Counted from the stretch's first letter, positions 20,068 through 30,476 are shown. The stretch is DNA of 64,000 nucleotides from Marinobacter sp. 1-4A (GCF_016597725.1 NZ_VCGY01000007.1:117715-181714); one strand, 5' to 3'. Notes: a model not told the origin generated them from the sequence alone. Numbers and translations are program-made.

Positions 20068-20769
20068 ATGGCAACCATGACTCAATCCATTCGTCGCAGC
20101 GCTATCGGTCTTGGCATATTTGCAGTTATTACCGGCGGCACCATTGCGTTTACTCAGGCGCTCACCAACGAACGAATCAAGGAGCAGGCTGCTAGAGCAG
20201 AAGCCAAAGCGTTGTTTGAAATTATCCCTGAGAGCGATCACACCAACGATCTACTAAGAGACACTTTGATTCTCCCAGCCAGTGACCGGCTAGCAACTGA
20301 TGAGCCGGTAACCGTTTGGGTTGCCCGTCAGGACGGCGATCCGGTTGGGATGATCATGCCTGCCACTGCACCGGACGGCTATTCAGGCACCATCAAACTA
20401 CTTGTAGGGTTTGATCTCGAAGGCACTGTTCTAGGCGTGCGAGTGATTGAACACAAAGAAACCCCGGGGTTGGGGGACCGGATTGAAACCCGAAAATCCG
20501 ATTGGGTTAAAGGATTCGAAGGGCGCTCATTGGGTAATCCGGCACCCCGGGAATGGAATGTTAAAAAGAACGGCGGCGTTTTCGACCAGTTCACCGGTGC
20601 TACCATTACCCCTAGAGCTGTGGTGAAAGCGGTACAAAAATCACTGATGTATTTCCGGCAGAACCAACAGGTTATTCGGGCCCAACTGAATAGGGCCCCG
20701 TCAGGGCAAGGCCCTGTGGTTACCCCCGGAGATCTGACCGATGAATCACTGAAAGTGGAGCAACCCTAA
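20068..20769 (+). CDS. rsxG: Electron transport complex subunit RsxG (RnfG)
   Basis: A 233-residue subunit with one N-terminal membrane helix and a periplasmic FMN-binding domain. The covalent flavin site is in [16 protein letters not shown] near residue 180. [12 protein letters not shown], just upstream, is also conserved in RnfG/NqrC. Reading frame and spacing (2 bp on both sides) fit tight co-translation with rsxD and rsxE. Confidence 0.95.
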   Translation: MATMTQSIRRSAIGLGIFAVITGGTIAFTQALTNERIKEQAARAEAKALFEIIPESDHTNDLLRDTLILPASDRLATDEPVTVWVARQDGDPVGMIMPATAPDGYSGTIKLLVGFDLEGTVLGVRVIEHKETPGLGDRIETRKSDWVKGFEGRSLGNPAPREWNVKKNGGVFDQFTGATITPRAVVKAVQKSLMYFRQNQQVIRAQLNRAPSGQGPVVTPGDLTDESLKVEQP

Positions 20770-20771
20770 CA

Positions 20772-21485
20772 ATGGCAACCAAGACCTCCAGTGAAATCGT
20801 TCGCGACGGGCTCTGGGACAACAACCCTGCTCTGGTGCAGGTATTGGGACTTTGCCCTCTTCTTGCAGTCACCAGCACCGTGGTTAACGCGATTGGCCTT
20901 GGGCTGGCAACCCTGATGGTGCTCATGGGTTCAAACCTCGCTGTTTCGCTGATTCGGAATTTTGTTAGCGAGTCCGTGCGCCTGCCTGCATTCGTGATGA
21001 TCATCGCCTCATTTGTAACCTGTGCAGAATTGCTGATGCAGGCCTATACCTACGAGCTGTACCAGATTCTCGGCATATTTATCCCCCTCATTGTCACCAA
21101 CTGTGCCATTCTTGGCCGTGCCGATGCTTTTGCCTCCCGCAATGCCCCAGGCCCGGCACTGCTTGACGGCGCCATGATGGGCGCCGGTTTTCTTGTAGTA
21201 CTTATTATTCTGGGTGGCATGCGCGAACTGATCGGTCAGGGCACGCTGTTTGTTGATATGCACCTGCTGCTCGGCCCCATAGCTGCAGATTGGGTCATAA
21301 CGCCATTTGCCAACTATCCAGATATGCTGTTCATGGTATTGCCGCCAGGCGCTTTTGTGGGCCTCGGCTTGCTAATAGCCCTGAAAAACGGCATTGACCG
21401 CCACCTAAAAGAGCGCCAGAAAGCGGCTCAGCCCGCAGCAACGCCCGGTAGCAAACGTGTACGTGTTACCGGAAATGTTTCCTGA
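20772..21485 (+). CDS. rsxE: Electron transport complex subunit RsxE (RnfE)
   Basis: A 237-residue six-helix inner-membrane subunit, paralogous to RsxA and paired with it in the complex. Conserved Cys-bearing segments are [16 protein letters not shown] and [18 protein letters not shown]. The C-terminal tail is hydrophilic and basic. It is the last structural gene of the complex before nth. Confidence 0.95.
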   Translation: MATKTSSEIVRDGLWDNNPALVQVLGLCPLLAVTSTVVNAIGLGLATLMVLMGSNLAVSLIRNFVSESVRLPAFVMIIASFVTCAELLMQAYTYELYQILGIFIPLIVTNCAILGRADAFASRNAPGPALLDGAMMGAGFLVVLIILGGMRELIGQGTLFVDMHLLLGPIAADWVITPFANYPDMLFMVLPPGAFVGLGLLIALKNGIDRHLKERQKAAQPAATPGSKRVRVTGNVS

Positions 21486-21513
21486 TTTGCGGCCGGAGTG
21501 GTAACGAAACCCC

Positions 21514-22152
21514 ATGAATAAAGCCAAACGTATTGAAATTTTTTCCAGATTGCGGGATGCCAACCCGCATCCGACAACAGAACTGAATTACAGCACCCCG
21601 TTTGAACTGCTTATTGCCGTTATTTTGTCTGCCCAAGCAACCGATGTTGGTGTTAACAAAGCGACAGACAAGCTTTACCCGGTAGCCAATACCCCGGAAG
21701 CCATACTGGCACTAGGCGTAGATGGGCTGAAGAGCTACATAAAGACCATCGGGCTGTTTAACAGCAAAGCCGAAAACGTGATCAAAACCTGCCGTATACT
21801 GATCGAAAAGCACGACAGCGTTGTGCCTGACAACCGTGAAGACCTTGAAACCTTGCCGGGTGTTGGTCGAAAAACCGCAAACGTGGTGCTGAACACCGCT
21901 TTTGGGCAACCCGCCATGGCAGTAGACACCCATATTTTCCGAGTATCCAACCGCACGGGTATCGCCCCGGGTAAAAACGTACTGGAGGTAGAAAAGCGCT
22001 TGATGCGGCTGGTACCCAGGGAATTTCTAATGGACGCCCATCATTGGCTGATACTGCATGGGCGTTACACCTGCGTGGCACGAAAGCCGAGATGCGGCGC
22101 CTGCATTATTGGAGACCTTTGCGAGTTCAAGGATAAGAACGATTACCTGTAA
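21514..22152 (+). CDS. nth: Endonuclease III
   Basis: A 212-residue bifunctional DNA glycosylase/AP lyase that removes oxidised pyrimidines. The helix-hairpin-helix LPGVGRKTANVVLNTAF carries the catalytic Lys, and VDTHIFRVSNR carries the catalytic Asp. The C-terminal 4Fe-4S cluster has Cys spacing 6-2-5 (CVARKPRCGACIIGDLC). Linkage to the rsx operon is conserved in gammaproteobacteria. A bidirectional terminator follows. Confidence 0.97.
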   Translation: MNKAKRIEIFSRLRDANPHPTTELNYSTPFELLIAVILSAQATDVGVNKATDKLYPVANTPEAILALGVDGLKSYIKTIGLFNSKAENVIKTCRILIEKHDSVVPDNREDLETLPGVGRKTANVVLNTAFGQPAMAVDTHIFRVSNRTGIAPGKNVLEVEKRLMRLVPREFLMDAHHWLILHGRYTCVARKPRCGACIIGDLCEFKDKNDYL

Positions 22153-22167
22153 ACGATCGATTTACCC

Positions 22168-22199
22168 ATTAAAAAGCCGGCTTATGCCGGCTCTTTAAT
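22168..22199. terminator. Bidirectional terminator between nth and the CHI-like gene
   Basis: AGCCGGC (22175-22181) pairs with GCCGGCT (22186-22192) around the loop TTAT, flanked by an A-run before and CTTTAAT after. It separates two convergent genes. Confidence 0.75.
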
Positions 22200-22219
22200 G
22201 AAGTACTGACGTCGCTCTA

Positions 22220-22792
22220 CTACTGACCCAGCATCTCTTCTTTCAGGCTCTTCTGCGCAGGATCGTCAGAAAGCCAAATGCCAAACAAGGCTTTTTTGAA
22301 AGCAAGATCGCCCACCGTATCCTTGTGCTCTCCGTTTTTCAAAACCTTAACGCCTTCTTTCGGCATGTATACAAGATCAAACACATCGCCTTCTTTAATT
22401 TCTTCTTTGAAAACTGACATAAACTGGTCAATTTCCGCCTTTACGGAAGACATATCGCCATCTGTTGAGGCTTCAAAGCCTTCCATAGTTGCCTCGGTCA
22501 TACGATCACTGGTGATCATGCCCGATGTAATATGCAGTGTGATCGCCTGTGGCTCGTCAGCTTCAACTACGGCGCTACCATCTTTCTGCATCTGAGACAC
22601 ATAAAGGCTACCAACATACAGATCCATAAAAAACTTGGAGCGTGTGCCAGCGCCATTCAGTCGAAGCTCGGTGCTGCCAGCAGTATAGGTATCCGGGACG
22701 TCGACACCGCCAACCGTTAGCGCCGAAGCAGGAGCTGAGAGTGTGGCTGCAAGCATCAGGGATGCAAAGCTCGTCAAAAACGCCTTCTTCAT
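22220..22792 (-). CDS. Chalcone-isomerase-fold exported protein
   Basis: A 190-residue protein from the ATG at 22792, preceded by GGAAAGGACT; the upstream ATG at 22813 has no such site. The signal peptide MKKAFLTSFASLMLAATL is cleaved near ASA. The mature sequence matches bacterial CHI-like proteins: GVDVPDTYTAGSTELRLNGA, SKFFMDLYVGSLYVS, ITSDRMTEATMEGFEAS, FDLVYMPKEGVKV and the final ALFGIWLSDDPAQKSLKEEM. The bacterial members are not flavonoid enzymes as far as known, and the function is unassigned. It lies downstream of rpoS, beyond that gene's terminator. Confidence 0.85.
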   Translation of the reverse strand: MKKAFLTSFASLMLAATLSAPASALTVGGVDVPDTYTAGSTELRLNGAGTRSKFFMDLYVGSLYVSQMQKDGSAVVEADEPQAITLHITSGMITSDRMTEATMEGFEASTDGDMSSVKAEIDQFMSVFKEEIKEGDVFDLVYMPKEGVKVLKNGEHKDTVGDLAFKKALFGIWLSDDPAQKSLKEEMLGQ

Positions 22793-22958
22793 AGTCCTTT
22801 CCTTTTCAGTCATTATTATGAGAGTTCATTCGTCGCCGGGTACAGATCCTTAGCTCCCGACTTACCTATTCTAACAATGTCTTATTGGGACAAAGCGCTG
22901 CCTAGTTCTCATTTGCCGGGATACTTTTTCAGAGTTGTTTTCCGAACGCTCAAAACAA

Positions 22959-22991
22959 AAAGCGCCAGCCATGAAACATGGCCAGCGCTTT
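22959..22991 (-). terminator. rpoS terminator
   Basis: On the minus strand AAAGCGC and CATGGC pair with their complements around a short loop, with a two-base internal mismatch, and the stem runs into TTTTTGTTTTG. It lies 20 bp past the rpoS stop. Confidence 0.75.
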
Positions 22992-23010
22992 GAGTGAAGG
23001 AAAGGAAAAG

Positions 23011-24009
23011 CTATTTGAACAATAGATTACCAGTCAGGCCTTCTTTCTCCAGAATTTCGCGTAAGCGCCGCAGCGCTTCTACCTGAATTTGGCGAACGCG
23101 CTCACGAGTTAGGCCGATTTCCTGCCCAACTTCTTCCAAGGTACTGACCGGGTATCCCCGAAGCCCGAACCGTCGGGACAAAACTTCCTGCTGCTTTTCA
23201 CTGAGTTGGTCTATCCACTTACCGATACAGGCGCTCATGTTGTTGTCCTGCAACACATCTGCAGGATCAGACGCGCCTTCATCCGCGACAGTGTCTAGCA
23301 GGGATTTCTCACCCCCAGCACCGATAGGCGTGTCCATGGAAGCAACACGCTCGTTCAAACCCAACATTCGCTTTACGTCGTTAACCGGCTTGTCCACCAT
23401 CTTGGCGATTTCTTCCGCCGAAGGTTCATGGTCAAGCTTCTGCGTCAACTCACGAGCCGCCCGCAAATAAAGATTCAGTTCCTTAACAACATGAATAGGC
23501 AACCGAATGGTGCGGGTCTGATTCATAATGGCCCGCTCTATTGTCTGGCGAATCCACCATGTTGCATAGGTTGAGAAACGAAAGCCTCTCTCCGGATCAA
23601 ACTTTTCAACCGCACGAATCAACCCAAGATTACCCTCCTCAATCAAATCCAAAAGGGTAAGACCACGGTTCACATAACGGCGTGCAATCTTTACCACGAG
23701 CCGCAGGTTACTCTCAATCATTCGCTTTCGGCCAGACTCCTCTCCTTTGCGCGCAAGGCGTGCAAAATAAACCTCTTCTTCCGGGGTTAGGAGTGGTGAA
23801 AAACCGATTTCATTAAGATAAAGCTGAGTGGCGTCCAGCTGCTTTGAACTTGAGCTGCTGTAATAACGCGTTCTGGCGGAAAGCTCTCCGTCGACTTCGG
23901 CAGCCTCTGGGGCAACTTTGTCGGTTTTTTCTTCTGCGAGCAACTGATCCTCGGGCTCATCAACATCTGCTACGCGATCGATAATGATATCTTCTTGTTC
24001 TGCTGACAT
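23011..24009 (-). CDS. rpoS: RNA polymerase sigma factor RpoS
   Basis: The general stress and stationary-phase sigma factor, 332 residues. Region 1.2 starts at [21 protein letters not shown]. Region 2 has [19 protein letters not shown] and [17 protein letters not shown] (the -10 recognition helix). Region 4 has [20 protein letters not shown] (the -35 recognition helix). The N-terminal 60 residues are acidic and less conserved, with a five-serine run after the RTRYY segment. It is linked to nlpD 152 bp upstream, as is usual. Its main promoter is commonly inside nlpD, but I did not identify it here. Confidence 0.95.
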   Translation of the reverse strand: MSAEQEDIIIDRVADVDEPEDQLLAEEKTDKVAPEAAEVDGELSARTRYYSSSSSKQLDATQLYLNEIGFSPLLTPEEEVYFARLARKGEESGRKRMIESNLRLVVKIARRYVNRGLTLLDLIEEGNLGLIRAVEKFDPERGFRFSTYATWWIRQTIERAIMNQTRTIRLPIHVVKELNLYLRAARELTQKLDHEPSAEEIAKMVDKPVNDVKRMLGLNERVASMDTPIGAGGEKSLLDTVADEGASDPADVLQDNNMSACIGKWIDQLSEKQQEVLSRRFGLRGYPVSTLEEVGQEIGLTRERVRQIQVEALRRLREILEKEGLTGNLLFK

Positions 24010-24161
24010 ATCTTTGCACCGCCTTTCAATAATCCTGGATTTTGCCCGATACTTTTTATTGTTGCGGACATTGGTTATTTCATTTTTTTCAGGACGTCTT
24101 CAATGGCTAGCTTAAACACCTTTGCCACCATTTTTTCTTATTTGTAATGCCTTGGTTGTAC

Positions 24162-25067
24162 CTAGCGTGGCGGCAAGTAATGGGTTGGATCGACCGGATT
24201 TCCATTTTTCCGAATTTCAAAATGTAACATCGGCCTTTCTGCACCACTGCTGCCCAGCTCAGCTATAACCTGACCGGCTTTAACCCCCTCTCCTTCGCTT
24301 ACCAAAATCTTCCGGTTGTGCGCGTAAGCGCTCAGATATCGCTCGTTATGATTCACAATAATCAAATTACCATAACCAAGCAAACCATTGCCCGCGTAGA
24401 CCACACTACCGTCTGCGGCAGCTCTTACAGCATCCCCGGCTTTTCCGGCAATATCAACGCCTTTGTTGACTTTTCCGGATGCTGAATAACCTGCAATTAC
24501 GGTGCCAGAGTGCGGCCAGCGCCATGGAATGTTGGCTACCGTTTGGGTTCTGGAAGCCAAGGGTGCAGAGGTATCAGACTTGCGGGTGACGGTAGGTTTT
24601 CGAGAATTTTGTGGTGTTGGAACAGGTGGTTTGGCCCGCGGCGCCTTTGCAGTAGTCGTCGCAGTTGGCCGGGGAGCCCGCGCCGTTGAACTTGCTTTAT
24701 TGCTTGACTGCGCCTTTCCGCGCAGATCTAAACGCAGCACCTGACCGGGCCGAATAGTCCACGGCGGGCTGATCCCATTGGCGCTACCCAGTTCTTTGTA
24801 ATCGCGGCCGTAGGTCCAAGCAATACCGTACAGAGTCTCGCCCTGACGCACCACGTGGCGCCCCCAGTAAACCGGCGGGTTGTATATATCATCCTGATGA
24901 ATCGCTTGAGTGTTGCAGCCACTCATCGCACTGGAAAGAAGCAAAAACGCGAGCAGAAAAAACCAGAATTTGCCGTTTTTAGAAACCCACAAGGGACGCT
25001 GGGCACCAAAAAGGAACCGCGGAAAAGCCGACAACGCGGCTTGAGCTGGACCACGTAACAGTCTCAC
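24162..25067 (-). CDS. nlpD: LysM/M23 lipoprotein NlpD-like amidase activator
   Basis: A 301-residue envelope protein starting at a GTG (25067). A hydrophobic stretch, FWFFLLAFLLLSSAMSGC, supplies a lipoprotein-type Cys near residue 51, but the N-terminus before it is unusually long and Met at -3 is atypical. A LysM domain (about 65-115, HVVRQGETLYGIAWTYG, binding peptidoglycan) is followed by a Pro/Thr/Ala linker and a C-terminal M23 domain (KGVDIAGKAGDAVRAAADG, YLSAYAHN, LHFEIRKNG). The M23 metal ligands look degenerate, as expected for NlpD, which activates amidase AmiC rather than cutting peptidoglycan. Confidence 0.9.
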   Translation of the reverse strand: MRLLRGPAQAALSAFPRFLFGAQRPLWVSKNGKFWFFLLAFLLLSSAMSGCNTQAIHQDDIYNPPVYWGRHVVRQGETLYGIAWTYGRDYKELGSANGISPPWTIRPGQVLRLDLRGKAQSSNKASSTARAPRPTATTTAKAPRAKPPVPTPQNSRKPTVTRKSDTSAPLASRTQTVANIPWRWPHSGTVIAGYSASGKVNKGVDIAGKAGDAVRAAADGSVVYAGNGLLGYGNLIIVNHNERYLSAYAHNRKILVSEGEGVKAGQVIAELGSSGAERPMLHFEIRKNGNPVDPTHYLPPR

Positions 25068-25085
25068 AGCAATACCACCGGCCCG

Positions 25086-25113
25086 ATTATAATTAATCTG
25101 TACAGGCTCTGAA
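25086..25113 (-). promoter_or_regulatory. Possible promoter of nlpD (and rpoS)
   Basis: On the minus strand a perfect TATAAT (25091-25086) lies 16 bp after TTCAGA (25113-25108). The nlpD GTG is 19 bases further on, so the leader would be very short. The -10 match is strong and the -35 is weak. The rest of the 234-bp spacer to the DUF368 gene shows nothing I can identify. Confidence 0.35.
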
Positions 25114-25301
25114 TTTGATCAAAGAAGATCCTGAAGTTTCAAAAGTAACCCGCTAATTTATTGCACATTTTGATGCCAAATCCAAGTTACTCACTGGCCA
25201 TCTCTGTTACCCGGTAAGGCTTTTGTTACGGGCGGGAACATAGATATGCCTGAAAAGGTAACACCGCTTTAGCGCGGATTAGTGCTTACCGGCAGCTCTG
25301 T

Positions 25302-26267
25302 TTACGAGTAGCGCTCACCTAGCCATTCAACAAGCAAAACAAGCGCAATACCCACGCCAGCCATAACAACCGCCATGAAAATCTTCGGATCCTGATTGGT
25401 GAGGTCCGCAAATGCCCAAGGGCTGACGCTGATCTCGCTTAAGGGTACCTGCGCCCCCGAACTGTTGGTTCGCCAACTTAAGGTTTCCTTCCATGGCCAG
25501 ACTTTGTTCAAGGCACCAATCATAAAGCCGGTAAGCAGCGCCAGCACATGGTCATGAAACTTATGAAAAGCCCAAGTTATCAGCCTTGCAATCGACAATA
25601 GCCCCACCAAACAGCCTGCCATAAACAATAACAAATAAGCGATATCAAGGGATTTGATGGCTGCAAGAACCGGTGCATACATGCCAATAATAACCAGAAT
25701 GAAGCTCCCCGAGATACCGGGCAAAATCATCGCGCATATCGCCACAGCGCCAGCTGCAAAAAACGTCATAGCTGATGGGTTAAGCTGTCCAACAGTCAAG
25801 GTTGTGATCCACCAAGCAACCACAACACCCACAATTAGAGGAGCGAACAGCGACGCTTGATAATGCCGAGTCTGGCGCCCGACATGCCAAACAGAGGCAA
25901 GAATCAACCCAAAGAAAAAGCTCCAGATCAAAATGGGATACTCGGCCAGCATGTAGGTGATTCCAGAGGCCAGAGTGACAATGCTGAGAAGAATACCTAG
26001 CAGGAGAGTGGCGAGAAAACCACCATCGCAGGACTGCCAAAACGCTCTTACATTACCCTTACATAAATCCCTGAACACTGCACGTGGAACCGCGTTCACA
26101 GCCTCCAGAAGCCGGAAGTAAATACCTGTAATGAACGCTATCGTGCCGCCGGATACGCCGGGGACAATATCCGCTGCCCCCATGGCCATTCCCCTCAAAA
26201 ACACCGAGGCAGGATGCTGTTTGCGGGTGGCACTTTCAACTAAGCCTTCCTGTTGCGAACTAATCAA
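25302..26267 (-). CDS. DUF368 family inner-membrane protein
   Basis: A 321-residue polytopic membrane protein with about nine hydrophobic segments. The DUF368 signature is [20 protein letters not shown] near residue 25, repeated in weaker form as [20 protein letters not shown], suggesting an internal duplication. DUF368 members have been proposed to move polyprenyl-phosphate lipid carriers across the membrane; whether that holds for this subfamily is inference. It starts at a TTG that overlaps the pcm stop (TTGA). It is inserted between pcm and nlpD, which are adjacent in many relatives. Confidence 0.87.
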   Translation of the reverse strand: MISSQQEGLVESATRKQHPASVFLRGMAMGAADIVPGVSGGTIAFITGIYFRLLEAVNAVPRAVFRDLCKGNVRAFWQSCDGGFLATLLLGILLSIVTLASGITYMLAEYPILIWSFFFGLILASVWHVGRQTRHYQASLFAPLIVGVVVAWWITTLTVGQLNPSAMTFFAAGAVAICAMILPGISGSFILVIIGMYAPVLAAIKSLDIAYLLLFMAGCLVGLLSIARLITWAFHKFHDHVLALLTGFMIGALNKVWPWKETLSWRTNSSGAQVPLSEISVSPWAFADLTNQDPKIFMAVVMAGVGIALVLLVEWLGERYS

Positions 26268-26920
26268 CGGACAACCCCGCCAAGCAAAGGAACAAAACGG
26301 ACGGGCTCCAGCTCTCGTCGATCAAACTTATCGCCGTTTCGTATCACTTCAACAAGCACCTGACGCTCTTCACCAACAGGTGCGACCAACACACCACCGT
26401 CAGCAAGCTGTTCCAAAAGTTCTGCAGGAACCTCCATAGGCGCCGCAGTCACAATAATGCCGTCAAACGGGCCTCTTTCTGGCCACCCCATGCCGCCATC
26501 AGCATGCTTGAGCATGACATTCCGGATGCTGAGCTGCCGCAAGCGATCCCGGGCACGATCCTGCAGTGGTTTGATCCGCTCTACACTATAAATTTGATCA
26601 AAAAGCTGGGATAGCACAGCTGTTTGATAGCCAGACCCGGTGCCCAACTCCAATACTCTGGCTGGCTGGTGTCGAAGAAGCAGCTCAGTCATGCGCGCCA
26701 CAATATAGGGCTGCGATAACGTCTGCCCATAGCCGATCGGCAGTGCCGTGTCCTCATAAGCCCGGTGCGACAATGCCTCATCAAGAAAAATATGACGTGG
26801 CACCTCCCCCATGACCTCCAGTACCCGATCTGATCTGATACCTGATTCTTTGAGACGCTGTACCAAACGCATACGCGTGCGCCGAGACGTCATACCTATG
26901 CCTTGAAGCTCTCCACTCAC
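26264..26920 (-). CDS. pcm: Protein-L-isoaspartate O-methyltransferase
   Basis: Repairs isoaspartyl damage in ageing proteins using S-adenosylmethionine. About 218 residues from the GTG at 26920, which overlaps the surE stop (GTGA); an ATG at 26893 is an alternative start. Motifs are [42 protein letters not shown] and the SAM-binding [13 protein letters not shown], then [19 protein letters not shown]. It sits in the surE-pcm-nlpD-rpoS stress cluster. Confidence 0.95.
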   Translation of the reverse strand: MSGELQGIGMTSRRTRMRLVQRLKESGIRSDRVLEVMGEVPRHIFLDEALSHRAYEDTALPIGYGQTLSQPYIVARMTELLLRHQPARVLELGTGSGYQTAVLSQLFDQIYSVERIKPLQDRARDRLRQLSIRNVMLKHADGGMGWPERGPFDGIIVTAAPMEVPAELLEQLADGGVLVAPVGEERQVLVEVIRNGDKFDRRELEPVRFVPLLGGVVR

Positions 26921-27687
26921 GCACCATCCCCCATGGAGGCCTGAAGGGCGTCTACCCAAGAACGTAGAGGCACTAAGGCTTCATGGCGGGTCATATCGAT
27001 GTGTACTGGCGTAAGCGACACATAGCCTTGTGCAACCGCATGAAAGTCGGTTCCGGGGCCAGCATCACCGCCTTTGCCTGCCGCCCCAATCCAGTAGCGC
27101 TCCTTGCCTCTCGGGCAAGTCATTGGAACCGCACCTTCAGCACGCTCACGATCCCCCAATCGCGTAACCCGAAAGCCCGCAAGTTCTTCCCAAGGCACAT
27201 CGGGCACATTCACATTGAGAATAGAGCGCGGCCCCAACACAAGCGGGCGCTCGCCTTCGAGAAGCATGCGCACAACTCTGGCAGCCGTATCATAATGATT
27301 ACGACCCTCGCTCACCAAAGAGACGGCAATAGCTGGCAACCCAAGGTGGCGGCCCTCCGTGGCTGCAGCAACGGTGCCGGAATAGATAATATCGTCACCC
27401 AAATTAGCGTGGGTGTTGATACCGGAAACCACACGATCAAAAGGCTTTGAAAACAAGCCATTAACTGCAAGATGAACACAGTCTGTAGGGGTACCGTCGA
27501 TGGAACGGAAACCATTGGGGTGCTGTTCAACCGTTAAAGGCCGATTAAGCGTTAACGCATTGCTCGCTCCACTGTGATCCCTATCCGGTGCGACTACTTC
27601 AAGATCACCCAGACCTTTCAGACCTTCATATAAGGCGATCAGCCCCGGTGAGTGAACACCATCATCGTTTGACAACAGAATACGCAC
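26917..27687 (-). CDS. surE: 5'/3'-nucleotidase SurE
   Basis: A metal-dependent phosphatase of nucleoside monophosphates linked to stationary-phase survival. It is 256 residues from the GTG at 27687, chosen because GGAG lies six bases upstream and [14 protein letters not shown] is the canonical N-terminus with the metal-binding Asp-Asp. Further motifs are [29 protein letters not shown] and [20 protein letters not shown]. It overlaps pcm by four bases. Confidence 0.95.
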   Translation of the reverse strand: MRILLSNDDGVHSPGLIALYEGLKGLGDLEVVAPDRDHSGASNALTLNRPLTVEQHPNGFRSIDGTPTDCVHLAVNGLFSKPFDRVVSGINTHANLGDDIIYSGTVAAATEGRHLGLPAIAVSLVSEGRNHYDTAARVVRMLLEGERPLVLGPRSILNVNVPDVPWEELAGFRVTRLGDRERAEGAVPMTCPRGKERYWIGAAGKGGDAGPGTDFHAVAQGYVSLTPVHIDMTRHEALVPLRSWVDALQASMGDGA

Positions 27688-27749
27688 AGCGCTCTCCAAT
27701 AAATCGCTAACCAAACCTTGCGGTCCATTACTTTCTTGAGGAACGCAGT

Positions 27750-28850
27750 CTAGCCGTGTTGTTTGTTATGTTGGCCGAGGCTCATGTCCTCAAGCTCAAA
27801 AATATCGCTCAAAACCGTGGTCGCGTATTGCCCCGGTTCCAGAAAAAACTCCAGTTCCAAACCACCGTCGTCCAGCCACAGCCAGTTGAACTTCTGCGGC
27901 ATGGACACCAAAGCCCGGCGCTCTGGCTTCATTCGGGTCGCTAGAAACAACGAGGCCAGCTCGGGTGTCTGGGCTACAACTTCACGCTCTCGTTGCTCAG
28001 CCTCACCAGCAGCATCAGTGCCGCCATCACCCCATAACGGGCCAGTTGCACTGTCTAGTGGCTCTCCCGGCAGTGGGCTGCGCCAACTGTCCTCAGCGAC
28101 CCGAGAGGCAAGCACTTCGTTAAATAACCAAGAGCGAGCAGCCGAAAAGTACAATACGTTTTTCCGCCCGTCTCTGCCACCGCCAGCCCTACTTGGCCCT
28201 CGCCCTCTACGCTTACCTTGCCCGCTACGGCGGTTCAATGTGGAAGGATCAATATGAACTGCCCGATCCAGATTGCCACCGGCAAAGCCGAAACGCTGAG
28301 GGCCAAAATAGTTGGGAGCACCCTGCGCCTTCAGACGATCAAGCGCGCTTTCAATCACCTCTCGCTCAGCTCCTACCTGCCGCAGCCTAATCACAAAGTG
28401 ATTACCTTGATGATCACCACGGCGCAACTTGCGCGGGCTACGGTAGGCAGACCTTACGGGCCAGCGCTCTGAAACGCGCTCAATCAGGGCAGCATCCTCG
28501 TCCATCATACCGGGACGGTAAAGACTGAACCATTGTCTGGTAACCGCGTGTCTATCCTTAAGCCCACAGAACCCCACATCAAAAGACCGACAGCTAGCCA
28601 AATTTGCGAGCTCTCCGGCCACAAACTCCGTGTTATCGCCGGTTTTTTCGATATACAAACACAGGTGCTCCCCCTCTCCAGCAACACCACAAGGTCCGGA
28701 CGGCTTCGCTTGCCCCGCGAATTCCTCCAACACCTCGCTTACCTGAAAGTCTTCCGGTACAGTTTTCAACTGGGCACTGGCTACGCGCTTACCCCCGGAT
28801 ACTGGCCAGTCCAGCCGCCAGCTTCCCACGCCAGTATTTGCACCGCTCAA
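27750..28850 (-). CDS. truD: tRNA pseudouridine(13) synthase
   Basis: Makes pseudouridine 13 in tRNA-Glu. The 366-residue protein has the catalytic Asp in [20 protein letters not shown] and the TruD insertion domain. [29 protein letters not shown] and the C-terminal [18 protein letters not shown] complete the family pattern. A Gly/Arg-rich stretch around residues 205-225 ([19 protein letters not shown]) is a basic loop. It starts at a TTG overlapping the ispF stop (TTGA). Confidence 0.95.
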   Translation of the reverse strand: MSGANTGVGSWRLDWPVSGGKRVASAQLKTVPEDFQVSEVLEEFAGQAKPSGPCGVAGEGEHLCLYIEKTGDNTEFVAGELANLASCRSFDVGFCGLKDRHAVTRQWFSLYRPGMMDEDAALIERVSERWPVRSAYRSPRKLRRGDHQGNHFVIRLRQVGAEREVIESALDRLKAQGAPNYFGPQRFGFAGGNLDRAVHIDPSTLNRRSGQGKRRGRGPSRAGGGRDGRKNVLYFSAARSWLFNEVLASRVAEDSWRSPLPGEPLDSATGPLWGDGGTDAAGEAEQREREVVAQTPELASLFLATRMKPERRALVSMPQKFNWLWLDDGGLELEFFLEPGQYATTVLSDIFELEDMSLGQHNKQHG

Positions 28851-29326
28851 GAGGCCACCGGCTCAAGCAAACAAACGGCCTGGCAAGCAATGCCCTCACC
28901 TCGGCCGGTAAAACCAAGCCGCTCACTGGTGGTCGCTTTAACGCTTACACGGCTGGCGGGAATGCCCAGATCCTCCGCAATATTTAACCGCATAGCCTCA
29001 ACGTGTGGAGCCATCTTGGGCGCTTGCGCGATAATCGTTGTATCAACATTGAGCACAGCAAAACCTTCCTCGGTTACTCGGGCCATCACCCGACGCAACA
29101 AATCCCGGCTATCAGCTCCTGCCCATTCATTACTTGTGTCCGGGAACAAATGACCAATGTCTCCCAGAGCAACCGCACCCAACAGAGCATCTGCCAAAGC
29201 ATGCAACAACACATCGCCATCAGAATGGGCTTTCAGGCCCTGCTTGTAAGGAATGGAAACACCACCAAGAATAACGGCATCGCCTTCGCCGAAGGCATGA
29301 ACATCAAAGCCCTGACCAATTCTCAT
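28847..29326 (-). CDS. ispF: 2-C-methyl-D-erythritol 2,4-cyclodiphosphate synthase
   Basis: An enzyme of the MEP isoprenoid pathway that forms MEcPP with loss of CMP. A 159-residue trimeric protein from the ATG at 29326, chosen because GGAG lies six bases upstream. Metal-binding residues are in [16 protein letters not shown] and [36 protein letters not shown] is the C-terminal signature. ispD ends 26 bp upstream. Confidence 0.96.
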   Translation of the reverse strand: MRIGQGFDVHAFGEGDAVILGGVSIPYKQGLKAHSDGDVLLHALADALLGAVALGDIGHLFPDTSNEWAGADSRDLLRRVMARVTEEGFAVLNVDTTIIAQAPKMAPHVEAMRLNIAEDLGIPASRVSVKATTSERLGFTGRGEGIACQAVCLLEPVAS

Positions 29327-29352
29327 AAACAACTCCGGGAAAACCAGAAAAT

Positions 29353-30054
29353 TCAGAACCGACTAAGAATAAAGCCGGCAAGATCCAGATCAGCAGGTAC
29401 AGTAATCTTGATATTATCCGGCCGACCTTCCACAAGAACCGGCATATTACCGGAAAACTCCATCGCGGAGGACTCATCCGTAACTGGTTGCTTCTCTTGC
29501 AGAGCGGTCTCCAGTGCAGAAAACAACATAGAATAACGGAACATCTGCGGCGTAAGCGCCCGCCACAACTGGCTACGATCCACCGTTTCAGCAACTTCAG
29601 GTAAACCACCTGAATCCGCCCTTTTAAGCGTATCCGCAACAGGAGCCGCCAACAGGCCACCCACCGGATGATCCATCAGTGTTGAAACGAGATTTGCAAG
29701 ATCAGCAGAATGAACACAAGGGCGAGCCGCGTCATGAACCAGCACCCAATCATCTGGCGCCACCTGCTCCTTGAGTGCGTGCAACGCTGAAAGAACAGAA
29801 TCCGCCCGCTCCACGCCACCGCTACAGGTTTGAATACGATTATCATTACTCGCATCTGATTCTGGCCACCAATGATCTGAGGCATTCAACGGAACCATGC
29901 AGCCGGTAAAACGACCGGTATCCAACAATCGCGACAGTGTGATATCCAGAATAAAGCGATTATTGATACGGAGATATTGCTTAGGGCATCCGGCCCGCAT
30001 CCGCTGACCAATGCCTGCGGCGGGGACAATCAACCAAAGTTTAGAGTCACTCAT
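29353..30054 (-). CDS. ispD: 2-C-methyl-D-erythritol 4-phosphate cytidylyltransferase
   Basis: Joins CTP to MEP in isoprenoid synthesis. A 233-residue protein starting at the ATG at 30054 ([19 protein letters not shown]); a longer in-frame start at 30117 would lie inside the hairpin repeat and is rejected. The nucleotide-binding loop is [30 protein letters not shown] and RAQTPQMF-like RALTPQMF are also present. It is separated from ftsB by the hairpin repeat. Confidence 0.95.
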   Translation of the reverse strand: MSDSKLWLIVPAAGIGQRMRAGCPKQYLRINNRFILDITLSRLLDTGRFTGCMVPLNASDHWWPESDASNDNRIQTCSGGVERADSVLSALHALKEQVAPDDWVLVHDAARPCVHSADLANLVSTLMDHPVGGLLAAPVADTLKRADSGGLPEVAETVDRSQLWRALTPQMFRYSMLFSALETALQEKQPVTDESSAMEFSGNMPVLVEGRPDNIKITVPADLDLAGFILSRF

Positions 30055-30076
30055 GAGAGTTACGCACGTTGCTGAG

Positions 30077-30186
30077 AGAGTGGCAGGGACGTTCTTTCCA
30101 AGACTGTCGGTGGCCAAGGATGGCCACCGTCAAGCGCACAGGGAAGTGTTCATAGCGTGTCTTGGAAAGAACGTCCCTGCCGCTCT
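30077..30186 (+). repeat. Intergenic hairpin repeat, copy A (ftsB-ispD spacer)
   Basis: A 28-bp arm at 30077-30104 (core GGCAGGGACGTTCTTTCC) is complementary at 27 of 28 positions to 30159-30186. The 54-bp loop contains a second, perfect 9-bp hairpin, CGGTGGCCA (30108-30116) and TGGCCACCG (30121-30129), around AGGA. The conserved tail CAAGCGCACAGGGAAGTG follows. The loop reads on the plus strand, opposite to the flanking genes. It is the longest and cleanest of the three copies. Confidence 0.85.
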
Positions 30187-30203
30187 GTGCTCAAATTAAA
30201 AAG

Positions 30204-30476
30204 TCACTGCTCAACGACAAGAAAGAAAGTCTCATCATTGCGAATCAACCCAAGGTTCATCCGGGCTCGCTCTTCCACCGCACCTTGCTCATTACGAAGG
30301 TTACGCACCTCCGCATACAAACGCGCATTGCGTGTGGACAGCTCAGCATTCTCTTCCCGCTGCTCCGCAATCGACTGCTCCAACGTCCAGACCTGCGCAA
30401 AGCTGCCCTCCCCAACCCACAGGCGCACCTGCAGAAGGAGAATGAGAACAACCATGAAAGCCCAGAGCAACTTCAT
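30204..30476 (-). CDS. ftsB: Cell division protein FtsB
   Basis: A 90-residue bitopic divisome protein that works with FtsL and FtsQ. One membrane helix (LLWAFMVVLILLLQVRLWVG) is followed by a periplasmic coiled coil (TLEQSIAEQREENAELSTRN) and the conserved end ARMNLGLIRNDETFFLVV. It lies between eno and ispD, as in Pseudomonas and E. coli. A terminator separates it from eno, so it probably has its own promoter in 30477-30580. Confidence 0.93.
   Translation of the reverse strand: MKLLWAFMVVLILLLQVRLWVGEGSFAQVWTLEQSIAEQREENAELSTRNARLYAEVRNLRNEQGAVEERARMNLGLIRNDETFFLVVEQ

Noticed and set aside
30055..30117. Longer IspD start at 30117
   Set aside because: It would begin inside the hairpin repeat and add 21 residues unlike any IspD. 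The ATG at 30054 gives the canonical N-terminus.
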